Below are positions 17,472-25,076 of a stretch of DNA of 64,000 bases, in pieces. The notes beneath the pieces are model-generated. The model was not told where the DNA came from, made no database searches, and worked only from the letters and a program-made list of their open reading frames with translations. This stretch comes from JBCDJG01 sp038748065 (GTDB taxonomy: Bacteria; Pseudomonadota; Gammaproteobacteria; Pseudomonadales; Halieaceae), in contig JBCDJG010000005.1 in the NCBI GenBank assembly GCA_038748065.1, positions 72,614 through 136,613 of the forward strand, given 5' to 3'. The translations under genes were made by a program, and so were the position numbers. The first letter of the stretch is position 1. Each line of letters starts with the position of its first letter.

Positions 17472-18775
17472 CGAACACAACCTGCCGCGTCGGTAACGCG
17501 CTGCCAGAAGCGAGATAAGAGAGCGGGGTCACGCAGGCTTTCGAGCTCAGCCCAGCGCGGGTAGCCTTGTTGGAAGTGCTCTGCGGACATGTGAGCATCC
17601 TTGGCCGGATACAGGCGCCCGCCGGATGAGCTGACAATAGCGTCCAGATCGCGAAACAGCGGGTTCAGCGCTGGTCGCTGCGGAAAATCCAGCGCCAGGG
17701 AGATACCCGGCAGTGGGAAGGACAGCAGTCCCGGAGAGCGAGCTTTACCGCAGACTTTGAGCACCGACATGAATGAACCCTGCCTTGCCTGCCTCACACG
17801 TGCCAGTATTTCCTCCAGGGCCGCCTCCGCCTCGGGGCGTGGAATGACGCACTGGTACTGTTGGAAGCCCGCGCGGCCATAGGCCCGATTCCAGTGGGCA
17901 ATTCCGTCGAGCGGGCACAGGAAATCGCGGTAACCCTGCCTGAGCCTGGGTTTACGCCCCTGCCAGCGGTAAAGAAAACGGTTTATCAGCGCCACGCTAG
18001 GGCGATTGATAGGTGACAGGGGCGGCGCGAAAGGGACCTTGAGGCGGCCTTTAACGGCTACCTCAGCAGCGCCGTCATCGGCATGATTACCGCAGCTGAA
18101 AACGCCTCGCGCGTCTTTGGCAGTGCAGTCTAACCAGGCCACGCTGTACTCGCTTTTTGTATCGTACTGTTCGCATAGGGAAAGGAATTCGGCGAGCGAT
18201 TGAAAGCGGAAGCAGCGACTATCGATGTTGCTGCTCTGTAGCGGCTGTAGCTGCACCTCAACCGAGCCAATAATGCCCGTGAGTCCAAGGCCTCCGATGG
18301 TGGCATTGAACAGCTCAGCGGAATTGATGCGGGAGCAGTTGAGCAGACCACGATCAGTTCGATACAGTTCGAGGCTGACGACATGGGATCCAAAGGTGCC
18401 GCGACGATGGTGATTTTTACCGTGTACATCATTGGCGACGGCGCCACCTAATGTAACTTGCTGCGTCCCGGGTAGCACGGGCAGAAACCAACCCTTCGGA
18501 ATGGCGACGGCCAGAATCTCTTCCAGGGTCGCGCCCGCCTCTGAGCGCAGCACGCCGGTCTCCCAGTCTGCATCGATCAAACGGTTCAGCGCGCGCATCG
18601 GCATGACCCGACCGCTACTGGCCTGGCAGACATCGCCGTAGCTCCGGCCATTGCCCCAGGCCAGCTGCCCGGACCCTTTCAGCTGCGAGGCGATGTCGCT
18701 GCGCCAGTGCAGGGGCAAGCCGCTTTGCTCCGAATGCGGGTATCGTCCCCAGCTGGCGAAGCCGCGCTTTGTCAT
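17468..18775 (-). CDS. FAD-dependent oxidase, DprE1-like
   Basis: A 435-residue vanillyl-alcohol-oxidase-type flavoprotein. Residues 40-48 read WGNGRSYGD and residues 108-123 TLGGAVANDVHGKNHH, both close to the FAD-binding segments of mycobacterial DprE1, which oxidizes decaprenyl-phosphoryl-ribose at C2. The ATG at 18775 overlaps the stop of the HAD-UbiA gene by 4 nt; a longer frame upstream would run into that gene and lacks homology. Together the three genes form a tight operon. The polyprenyl length and the final use of the sugar are unknown. Confidence 0.8.
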   Translation of the reverse strand: MTKRGFASWGRYPHSEQSGLPLHWRSDIASQLKGSGQLAWGNGRSYGDVCQASSGRVMPMRALNRLIDADWETGVLRSEAGATLEEILAVAIPKGWFLPVLPGTQQVTLGGAVANDVHGKNHHRRGTFGSHVVSLELYRTDRGLLNCSRINSAELFNATIGGLGLTGIIGSVEVQLQPLQSSNIDSRCFRFQSLAEFLSLCEQYDTKSEYSVAWLDCTAKDARGVFSCGNHADDGAAEVAVKGRLKVPFAPPLSPINRPSVALINRFLYRWQGRKPRLRQGYRDFLCPLDGIAHWNRAYGRAGFQQYQCVIPRPEAEAALEEILARVRQARQGSFMSVLKVCGKARSPGLLSFPLPGISLALDFPQRPALNPLFRDLDAIVSSSGGRLYPAKDAHMSAEHFQQGYPRWAELESLRDPALLSRFWQRVTDAAGCVR

Positions 18776-20196
18776 GCGGCCAGCCACATCAGCAGGCAGA
18801 GCAGACCGGCCGAGAGCAGACTGCGTGGGTCTGTCACAGCGAACATAACAGGGTCCTGGGGTATCTGGCCGCGCCGCGCCAGCAGCCACATGTAGCTGAT
18901 CCAGAACAGCGTGACTGCGCAAGCACCCCACAGCCAGCCAGGGGCTTCATAGAGCATCTCGCTGGTCGGGTCCGCGATGTAGAGGGCGAGCACAAGGACA
19001 GCGATATAGCCCGAGCTTGCGCCCAGCCCCGCCACCAGTTCCATGTCATCGATGGTGTAAGCCCTCCCCTGGATTTCGTGGCTCCCGGATCTGCGCACGG
19101 CGTGAAGCTCGGCGTAGCGTTTTAGCAGTGACAGGCTGAGGAACATGAATCCGACGAGGGCGATAATCCAGGTGGAGGCCTCGATTTCGAGGGCCAGGGC
19201 GCCGGCAACGACTCTCAGGGTATACAGTACCACCAGAAAGACGATGTCGACGATGGCAATACGTTTCGCCCACAGTGAATACAGCGCTGTCAGGGTGAAA
19301 TAGACCAGCATGGCCAGCGTAAACCCGGCGGGAAGCAATAGGGCTGCCGTGGTAAAAGCGATAGATAAGCCCAGCAGAATCAAGGCTACTGCAGTCCACA
19401 GCGGCAGGTCGCCTGCTGCGAGGGGTCGATGGCACTTCTCGGCGTGGCGCCTGTCGAGGGGAAGATCAATCAGGTCGTTGATAAGGTAGACCGCGGATGT
19501 GCAGAGGCAGAAGCAGAGGAATGCAAGGATTCCCTCGCCGAGCAAATTGTCGTCCAGGATGCGATGACTGGCCACCAGTGGTGCAAACAACAGAAGGTTT
19601 TTCAGCCAATGATGCGGCCTCAGCGCCCGCCAGGCCGCTGGCAGGTCCGCCCCATCTCGACCCACGAGAATGGCATCTGGCCGGATAGTCAGCAGCCTTC
19701 GATAGACGCCCCGACCGGGATTGACGGCAAACGCAGTGTGACAGGTGGCCCACACCGGCAGGTCGGCGGCACTGTCTCCGGCATAGTCGAAACCTCGTTC
19801 ACCATAGAGCTTGACCAGTGCCGCCGCTTTGGCGGCTCCCTTCAGGTTGTTGCCGGGCTCGCTTGCCAGTATGCGGTCGAACAGTCCCAGGTGGTCTGCC
19901 ACCCGCTGTGCCAGCTGCCGGTCGCTGGCCGTGGCCAGGACAGTCTCCCGGCCGGACTCCCTTGCCGTGCGAAGCTGCGCCATAACGGCGTGTTCATAGG
20001 GCAGGGTCTCAATATCCGGGTGGCTGACTTTTGCCAGGCGGGCCTTCATGCTGGCGCGCCCGTCACGCAGCCAGAGGAAGGGGCGTAAGCCCGAGAGGGG
20101 CTGACGCCGCAGGTACTCAAGATAGGATTCGCCCAACAGATCACTGCGGACCAGCGTGCCATCGAGGTCGACGACCAGTGCAGGGGGCTTGTTCAA
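18772..20196 (-). CDS. HAD phosphatase fused to UbiA-type polyprenyl-phosphate phosphoribosyltransferase
   Basis: A 474-residue fusion. Residues 1-190 form a HAD domain (nucleophile motif VVDLDGTLVRSD with Asp10 and Asp12, later DYAGDSAADLPV). From about residue 195 an integral UbiA domain begins with roughly nine TM helices and the Mg-binding motif NDLIDLPLDRR followed by HRPLAAG, close to Rv3806c-type sequences. Such an enzyme would transfer ribose-5-phosphate from PRPP to a polyprenyl phosphate and then remove the 5-phosphate, as Rv3806c and Rv3807c do separately. A TTG start at 20196 is supported by GAGG 7 nt upstream. It is the first gene of the three-gene operon. Confidence 0.8.
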   Translation of the reverse strand: MNKPPALVVDLDGTLVRSDLLGESYLEYLRRQPLSGLRPFLWLRDGRASMKARLAKVSHPDIETLPYEHAVMAQLRTARESGRETVLATASDRQLAQRVADHLGLFDRILASEPGNNLKGAAKAAALVKLYGERGFDYAGDSAADLPVWATCHTAFAVNPGRGVYRRLLTIRPDAILVGRDGADLPAAWRALRPHHWLKNLLLFAPLVASHRILDDNLLGEGILAFLCFCLCTSAVYLINDLIDLPLDRRHAEKCHRPLAAGDLPLWTAVALILLGLSIAFTTAALLLPAGFTLAMLVYFTLTALYSLWAKRIAIVDIVFLVVLYTLRVVAGALALEIEASTWIIALVGFMFLSLSLLKRYAELHAVRRSGSHEIQGRAYTIDDMELVAGLGASSGYIAVLVLALYIADPTSEMLYEAPGWLWGACAVTLFWISYMWLLARRGQIPQDPVMFAVTDPRSLLSAGLLCLLMWLAA

Positions 20197-20286
20197 AATG
20201 GGCCTCAGGCTGATACCCGGAGTATGGTTCGGAATTATCCTAGCACGCGGCAGTGGGCTCTCACGAGTAAGCTGCCCAAAAACGGC

Positions 20287-20310
20287 AAACCCCGGCAGTT
20301 GCCGGGGTTT
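20287..20310 (-). terminator. Terminator after rpsT
   Basis: AAACCCCGGC-AACT-GCCGGGGTTT on the minus strand, a 10-bp perfect stem, followed after GCCG by a T run. It lies about 80 nt past the rpsT stop and ahead of the HAD-UbiA start. Confidence 0.75.
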
Positions 20311-20390
20311 GTAAGGTCTTGTTCAAGGCCTGTGGTGGCGCAAGGCCGCTCTGTTCGCAGCGTCCTGGTAGCGCGCCCAGATGGTGGGTG

Positions 20391-20657
20391 CTAGGCGGAC
20401 AGCGCCTTGACCTGGGCGTTGAGGCGGCTTTTGTGGCGAGCCGCTTTGTTCTTGTGAATGATGCCTTTGTCAGCCATCCGGTCTATTACCGGCACGGCGC
20501 GGTCGAAGGCCTCTTTAGCGGTCTCGCCGTTGCCGGTCTGTATGGCAGCGGTCACCTGTTTGATCCGGGTGCGGACCAGTGAGCGGAGGCTGGCGTTGTG
20601 TCCGCGACGTCTTTCGGCTTGGCGTGCGCGCTTTCTTGCTTGTGGTGAATTGGCCAC
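20391..20657 (-). CDS. rpsT: 30S ribosomal protein S20
   Basis: An 88-residue, very basic protein with the S20 opening VANSPQARKRARQAERRR (initiator read as Met) and the helix IDRMADKGIIHKNKAARHKS. S20 binds 16S rRNA early in small-subunit assembly. The GTG start at 20657 is preceded by TGAGG 9 nt upstream and gives the exact family length; the frame continues upstream to an ATG without similarity. A clear promoter (20701-20729) and terminator bracket it, so it is monocistronic. Confidence 0.97.
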   Translation of the reverse strand: MANSPQARKRARQAERRRGHNASLRSLVRTRIKQVTAAIQTGNGETAKEAFDRAVPVIDRMADKGIIHKNKAARHKSRLNAQVKALSA

Positions 20658-20700
20658 GATACGTACCTCAAAAAAGGGGGGCGACAATTTGGGAGGCGCG

Positions 20701-20729
20701 ATTATTCACATTCGCTTGAGGCTTGTCAA
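20701..20729 (-). promoter_or_regulatory. Sigma-70 promoter of rpsT
   Basis: On the minus strand TTGACA (20729-20724), a 17-nt spacer and AATAAT (20706-20701). The -35 box overlaps the last codons of the upstream SnoaL-like gene. Transcription would start about 40 nt before the rpsT GTG. Confidence 0.75.
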
Positions 20730-21166
20730 CCGCTGAGACTGGCGGCGTCAAACAGCAGATGGCGGCTCAGGTCGCCCAGCAGTTGGGGGTGAATCCAACG
20801 AGTATCAAAGCGCCACCGCCCGTCCTCGCGCAGGAAGGAATCGTCGTAGTGCCCACAGATGATCGCCTGCAGAGGAAAGTCTGGCGCCACGGCCTGCATC
20901 ACCGTGAAGTAACTCTTGCAGGTCGCTCGATCCCCGTCGACCTCGATGGCAAGATTCGTGGTCAGGTGCCGCGTTTTCGGCGTGCCATCTTCGTAGAGGC
21001 GTGTTGCGCCCTCGTAAATGGCCAGCACGGCCTCATAGCCCTCCGTCGTGCCCTGTGCGGTGCAGATGCTGCCCTGTCGAAAGAGGCCCGCGACGCCTTC
21101 CAGGTCGCCTGCATCGAGAAGCCTCGCGTAGCTGAAGAGCAGGTTGCTGATGTCCTGTTGATCCAT
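20726..21166 (-). CDS. SnoaL/NTF2-like protein
   Basis: A 146-residue protein of the nuclear transport factor 2-like cone fold (MDQQDISNLLFSYARLLDAG, then DGTPKTRHLTTNLAIEVDGD and GRWRFDTRWI). Members include ketosteroid isomerase-like enzymes and scytalone dehydratase, as well as non-enzymatic ligand binders. It is divergent from a TetR gene 90 nt away, so it may be that regulator's target. No specific reaction can be assigned. Confidence 0.8.
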   Translation of the reverse strand: MDQQDISNLLFSYARLLDAGDLEGVAGLFRQGSICTAQGTTEGYEAVLAIYEGATRLYEDGTPKTRHLTTNLAIEVDGDRATCKSYFTVMQAVAPDFPLQAIICGHYDDSFLREDGRWRFDTRWIHPQLLGDLSRHLLFDAASLSG

Positions 21167-21256
21167 CCCTTGTCTCCCACCCGGTTTGTCCGGTTTAAGC
21201 CCTTGGCGATGGCCGCTATACTAATGCCTATTAGTCTATCCGTGTACCCATAGCGC

Positions 21257-21883
21257 ATGAGTATTGAAGCCCTGGAGAAACCCCTCCGCCCGACTGCCGA
21301 ACGCATCCTCGATGCCGCAGAAGATCTCTTTGCTGAGCGTGGCTACGCTGCCACCTCGCTGGGCGATGTGGCAGATCGTGTGGGCATCCGCTCGCCCAGC
21401 CTGTACAACCACTTTCGTAACAAGGAGGCGCTGTATACCGCTGTTCTTGAGCGGCTGCTCGCGGATTTCAGCGCGCCGATCAAGGAACTCAGTGTCGGCG
21501 AGGTTACCCCGGAGCAGGTAATGGACTGGTTGGAGGTTATCGTGCGCAAGCACCACGCCAACCCTAACCTGGCGCGTCTGCTGCAGCACGCGGCGCTATC
21601 GGGAGGGCCGCAAACGGCGGAATTGGTGGACAGGTTCTTCAAGCCTATGTTTGAGCCCGCAGATAATCTCGCCGGCGACCAGCTCATGTTTCTCGACAGC
21701 GACGCGGGGCTACAGCCCTGGGCCGTGATGGCCTTTAACAACCTTGTGATGTCCTACGTCACGATGGCGCCGATGTACCGAGATCTGCTGGGCATGGACC
21801 CCTTCAGCGAGGAGGCGCTGGATAAGCAGCTGCGCCTGATACGTACCCTGCTGCGCGCGGCGATGGGCTATCGCGGCGAGTAG
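21257..21883 (+). CDS. TetR/AcrR-family transcriptional regulator
   Basis: A 208-residue regulator. Residues 10-60 hold the TetR HTH (RILDAAEDLFAERGYAATSL, then RVGIRSPSLYNHFRNKEALY). The C-terminal ligand domain has no recognised ligand signature. It is divergent from the SnoaL-like gene and 63 nt upstream of a tyrosine-phosphatase-like gene on the same strand, which may be co-transcribed. Confidence 0.88.
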   Translation: MSIEALEKPLRPTAERILDAAEDLFAERGYAATSLGDVADRVGIRSPSLYNHFRNKEALYTAVLERLLADFSAPIKELSVGEVTPEQVMDWLEVIVRKHHANPNLARLLQHAALSGGPQTAELVDRFFKPMFEPADNLAGDQLMFLDSDAGLQPWAVMAFNNLVMSYVTMAPMYRDLLGMDPFSEEALDKQLRLIRTLLRAAMGYRGE

Positions 21884-21946
21884 CGTCGAGCGCCTTGGCA
21901 CCACTGCCAATATAGCGCCTGTGCCGATACCAACAGGAATGTAAGC

Positions 21947-22945
21947 ATGCCATTAATACCCGATGACGTTCACATCTGGCGCGAGCCCGATGGCGATTAC
22001 CACCTGCGCTGGCGGACCAGTCATCCTGAGAGCCTTGTGGCCGTCGAAGCGCTGGCCGACGCTGCCCACCAGACCGAGTTAGTGGAGGCGGGCGCTCGCG
22101 TATCAGGCTTGCCGGAGGGTAAGCGGCACTTCTTCAGGGTCAGCGACCAATATGGCAACAGCGTGACGGCACCGGAACGGCGAATTGCACTGGATGGTAG
22201 CCCCAACTTCAGAGACTTCGGCGGCTACAAGACGACTGATGACCGCACGCTACGCTGGGGCTACCTGTTCCGCTCCGGGCAACTGTCGCGCCTGACAAGC
22301 CGCGATGTCGATACGCTTGCGGGTCTCGGGCTGGATCTCGTGTGTGACTTCCGCCGCGAGGACGAGCAGCAGATAGAGCCCAGCCGTTTGCCCGGCGAAC
22401 GAACACCCAGGGTGGTCAGTCTGCCTATTGTGCCTGGCAGTAATAGCGCATTTTTCGAGCAGGGCGAGCGGGAGTTGCATGGCAGGGAGACTATGGTCGC
22501 CTTCATGGAGGAGGTGAATCGCGACTTCGTCGAAGGCCAGGCCGAGACCTACGCGCGCATGTTTGAGGAGATACTGGCGACAGATGAGGCGCGCTTTCTC
22601 GTGCACTGCGCCGCGGGCAAGGATCGCACGGGTTTTGCCGCTGCCCTTGTTCTGCTGGCGCTTGGTGTCTCAGAGCAGCTCATCATGCAGGACTATATGC
22701 TGACCGGGCAGTTCTACTCACCGGAGCGTGAAGTGGCGCGCTTGCGCGAAAAATATGGTCTTGAGGATATGGCTGCCGAAGCCATCCTGCCCATGCTTGA
22801 GGTGCACCGGGGCTACTTGCAGCGGGCCCTGGACACCATCAATCAGCAATATGGCGACACGCGGACCTACCTTTCTGAGGTGCTACACGTTGGGGAGTCG
22901 GAGCGAGAAGAACTGCGCCGGCGTTATCTGGTAGACGATAGCTAG
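21947..22945 (+). CDS. Tyrosine-protein phosphatase, Y_phosphatase3 type
   Basis: A 332-residue protein. The first ~65 residues look like a fibronectin-like beta domain. The phosphatase domain has the entry motif GSPNFRDFGGY and the catalytic P-loop VHCAAGKDRTGF (Cys, then Arg six residues later). Members act on phosphotyrosine or phosphoinositides and some are virulence-related lipid phosphatases. The substrate is unknown here. It follows the TetR gene on the same strand. Confidence 0.87.
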   Translation: MPLIPDDVHIWREPDGDYHLRWRTSHPESLVAVEALADAAHQTELVEAGARVSGLPEGKRHFFRVSDQYGNSVTAPERRIALDGSPNFRDFGGYKTTDDRTLRWGYLFRSGQLSRLTSRDVDTLAGLGLDLVCDFRREDEQQIEPSRLPGERTPRVVSLPIVPGSNSAFFEQGERELHGRETMVAFMEEVNRDFVEGQAETYARMFEEILATDEARFLVHCAAGKDRTGFAAALVLLALGVSEQLIMQDYMLTGQFYSPEREVARLREKYGLEDMAAEAILPMLEVHRGYLQRALDTINQQYGDTRTYLSEVLHVGESEREELRRRYLVDDS

Positions 22946-22960
22946 CGCTGGGGCTTACGC

Positions 22961-22983
22961 GGGGCCGCGGTGAGTGCGGCCCC
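22961..22983. terminator. Hairpin between convergent genes
   Basis: GGGGCCGC, a 7-nt loop and GCGGCCCC: an 8-bp perfect stem placed between the phosphatase and the convergent small secreted protein gene. There is no T tract, so it is a weak terminator candidate. Confidence 0.4.
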
Positions 22984-22991
22984 GGCGTGCA

Positions 22992-23261
22992 TCAGGCTGC
23001 TTTGCAGGCCTTCTTGGCAGCGTTGATCTGCTTCTTTTCGCACTCGGTGCTGGCTGCATCGCCAATACACCACTTGCGACGGTTGTCCCAGGCAGTCAGC
23101 GGCGCTTTTTTGCCGTTTGAGCATTTCACGGAGTACTTGGCGTAGTCGCCAGTGTCTCCGGCGCCATTGCCTTCGAAGACGATGCTGGTCGGTTTAGCCG
23201 CAAAGCTGGCACTGGACAGGGCGAGCAGGGCTGCGCCTGCCGTAATCTTGATCATGTTCAT
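22992..23261 (-). CDS. Small secreted four-cysteine protein of unknown function
   Basis: An 89-residue protein with a Sec signal peptide (MNMIKITAGAALLALSSASF, cleavage near AFAA-like SFAA). The mature part of about 67 residues has four Cys (in VKCSNG, KWCIG, TECEK and KACKAA) and is Lys/Ala-rich near the end. GAGG lies 7 nt before the ATG. The four Cys could form two disulfides in the periplasm. No family was recognised. Confidence 0.7.
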   Translation of the reverse strand: MNMIKITAGAALLALSSASFAAKPTSIVFEGNGAGDTGDYAKYSVKCSNGKKAPLTAWDNRRKWCIGDAASTECEKKQINAAKKACKAA

Positions 23262-23554
23262 AACTAAGCCTCGAATGTTTCACTATGGACGAGAAAGGGT
23301 CGGTAACACGTGCGCCTCAGCCGGCGCTCAATGCTTGGTTCGCATTATACTGTGGTGTTACGACACAAAAGTAGTTACGGATCGTTAACTTTTTGGGAAT
23401 ATTGGTAACAGTTCGGCTGAGAGTCTTGGCCGAGCCGTAACTGCATGAAAACTAAGGACTTTGTGAGGGCCCTCGCGGGGACAAGGAGGCCCGGGCAAAA
23501 ATTAACATTTCGTAAGGTTCACTGGGAGCACCTCTGTGGGCCCCTGGATCAAGG
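23262..23554. other. Intergenic region, no gene seen
   Basis: This AT-richer 293-nt stretch lies upstream of the small secreted protein gene. A minus-strand TATAAT (23349-23344) could be its -10 box, with a poor -35. Nothing else was recognised. Confidence 0.4.
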
Positions 23555-23779
23555 CTACCAGGCGAGAAAAATCATGCTCCAGCCTACCAGTGCGACCAGG
23601 AGAGGCTGTCCGGCCTTGTCGAGGCGAGTCAAGGCGTAGAGGTAGGACAGCGGCGGCAGGAGGACGGTGCATAGCCCCCAGGCGTAGTCTTCTCTCCAGG
23701 CGACAATGATCATCAGGACCCAACTCACTAGCAGGGTGGCGAGGCCGAAGGTCATCAGCGCCGCGTTGGTGGCTTCCAT
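23555..23779 (-). CDS. Small two-helix membrane protein, unknown
   Basis: A 74-residue protein with two hydrophobic helices (MTFGLATLLVSWVLMIIVAW and a second around TVLLPPLSYLYAL/LLVALVGWSMIFLAW) joined by a short charged loop. AAGGGG lies 8 nt before the ATG at 23779, which supports translation. No family was recognised; the layout resembles small inner-membrane proteins of unknown role. Confidence 0.6.
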   Translation of the reverse strand: MEATNAALMTFGLATLLVSWVLMIIVAWREDYAWGLCTVLLPPLSYLYALTRLDKAGQPLLVALVGWSMIFLAW

Positions 23780-23901
23780 GGTGTTCCCCTTAAACAGCTC
23801 GATTTTGCGCGGCCGAAGGGTACCAGAAAGGCCCAGCGCTGTCAGTCGAAAGGCGCCTCGGCAGATGACGGCAATGGCGAATTTGGTTAAGGTGTGGCGC
23901 T

Positions 23902-25071
23902 TTGGGCAGTGAGGACCCTGGCTTGAGTGATCCCTTCGCGGAGATTCGACCCTACCGCGACAGCGAAGTCAGGGCGGTGCTTGATCGAGTTCTGGGCGAT
24001 CGCGAATTTCTTGACTCCATTGCCCGTCTGCGGCTGGGCGGACTCGCGGCCGTTATCCCCTCGCTGTGGCGTTATCTGGCGGCCCGCGTGCTACGCCGTG
24101 AGCTTCAGGATGTAAGCGACGTCCACGGGATGCAGATGGTGATCAAAACCTATCTTGAACGTATGATCGAGGACACCACCGCGGGTTTCACCGTGTCTGG
24201 CCTCGATGCGCTGGAGCCCTCTCAATCCTACCTGTTCATGAGTAACCACCGTGATATCGCGATGGATCCAGCTTTCACCAACTACGCCCTGCACATGCAC
24301 GGTCACGAGACGGTGCGTATAGCGATTGGCGACAACCTGCTAACCAAGCCCTGGGTGTCCGACCTGATGCGCCTGAACAAGAGTTTTCTGGTCAAGCGCT
24401 CTGTCAGCGGACCGCGGGAGCTGTTGGCAGCGTCGAAGCAGCTGGCGGCCTATATTCAATTTTCCCTGAACGAGGAGAGACAGCCCGTTTGGCTGGCGCA
24501 GCGTGAGGGTCGTGCCAAAGACGGTATCGACCGCACCGAACCTGCGGTGATCAAGATGCTGTCACTGTGTCGCGACAAGCGTAAGCAGAGTTTTGCCGAG
24601 TATATCCGCAGCTTGCGCATTGTACCGGTGGCAATCTCCTACGAGGTAGACCCCTGTGACGGTCTGAAGGCCGCCGAACTCCATGAGCTCGCCACCACAG
24701 GCAGTTATGAGAAAGGCGAACAGGAAGATGTCGCGTCCATCGGTCAGGGTATCTCCGGCAATAAGGGCCAAACCCATGTCACCTTTGGTACGCCGCTGAC
24801 GGGCGACTATGACACGCCTGAAGAGGTTGCCGCCGCTATCGATACGCAAGTCATCAATGGTTACTGTCTGCACCCCAGCAATTTCTTTGCCTACCGCATG
24901 CTGCATGGTGATGATGTGGTATTGCCTGAGTCGCTCTACGCCGAGGCAGGAAGGCTGTCGCGCGGCGAGTTCGAGCAGCGCATTCGTGCGCTGCCAGAGC
25001 CCCATCAGCCCTACGCGCTGGCCATTTACGCTAATTCAATCGACAGCAAGCTAACGACGCAAGCGGCCTGA
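23902..25071 (+). CDS. PlsC-like glycerolipid acyltransferase
   Basis: About 389 residues from TTG 23902; TTG 23923 with GAGG upstream is an equally good start. The acyltransferase block reads FMSNHRDIAMDPAF, where His and the second Asp are five residues apart instead of the usual HX4D spacing. Later motifs include VKRSVSGPREL and a VWLAQREGRAKDG block equivalent to the glycerol-3-phosphate-binding region. It probably acylates a lysophospholipid or glycerol-phosphate at the membrane. The dinG gene starts 5 nt downstream. Confidence 0.8.
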   Translation: MGSEDPGLSDPFAEIRPYRDSEVRAVLDRVLGDREFLDSIARLRLGGLAAVIPSLWRYLAARVLRRELQDVSDVHGMQMVIKTYLERMIEDTTAGFTVSGLDALEPSQSYLFMSNHRDIAMDPAFTNYALHMHGHETVRIAIGDNLLTKPWVSDLMRLNKSFLVKRSVSGPRELLAASKQLAAYIQFSLNEERQPVWLAQREGRAKDGIDRTEPAVIKMLSLCRDKRKQSFAEYIRSLRIVPVAISYEVDPCDGLKAAELHELATTGSYEKGEQEDVASIGQGISGNKGQTHVTFGTPLTGDYDTPEEVAAAIDTQVINGYCLHPSNFFAYRMLHGDDVVLPESLYAEAGRLSRGEFEQRIRALPEPHQPYALAIYANSIDSKLTTQAA

Positions 25072-25076
25072 CGGTT

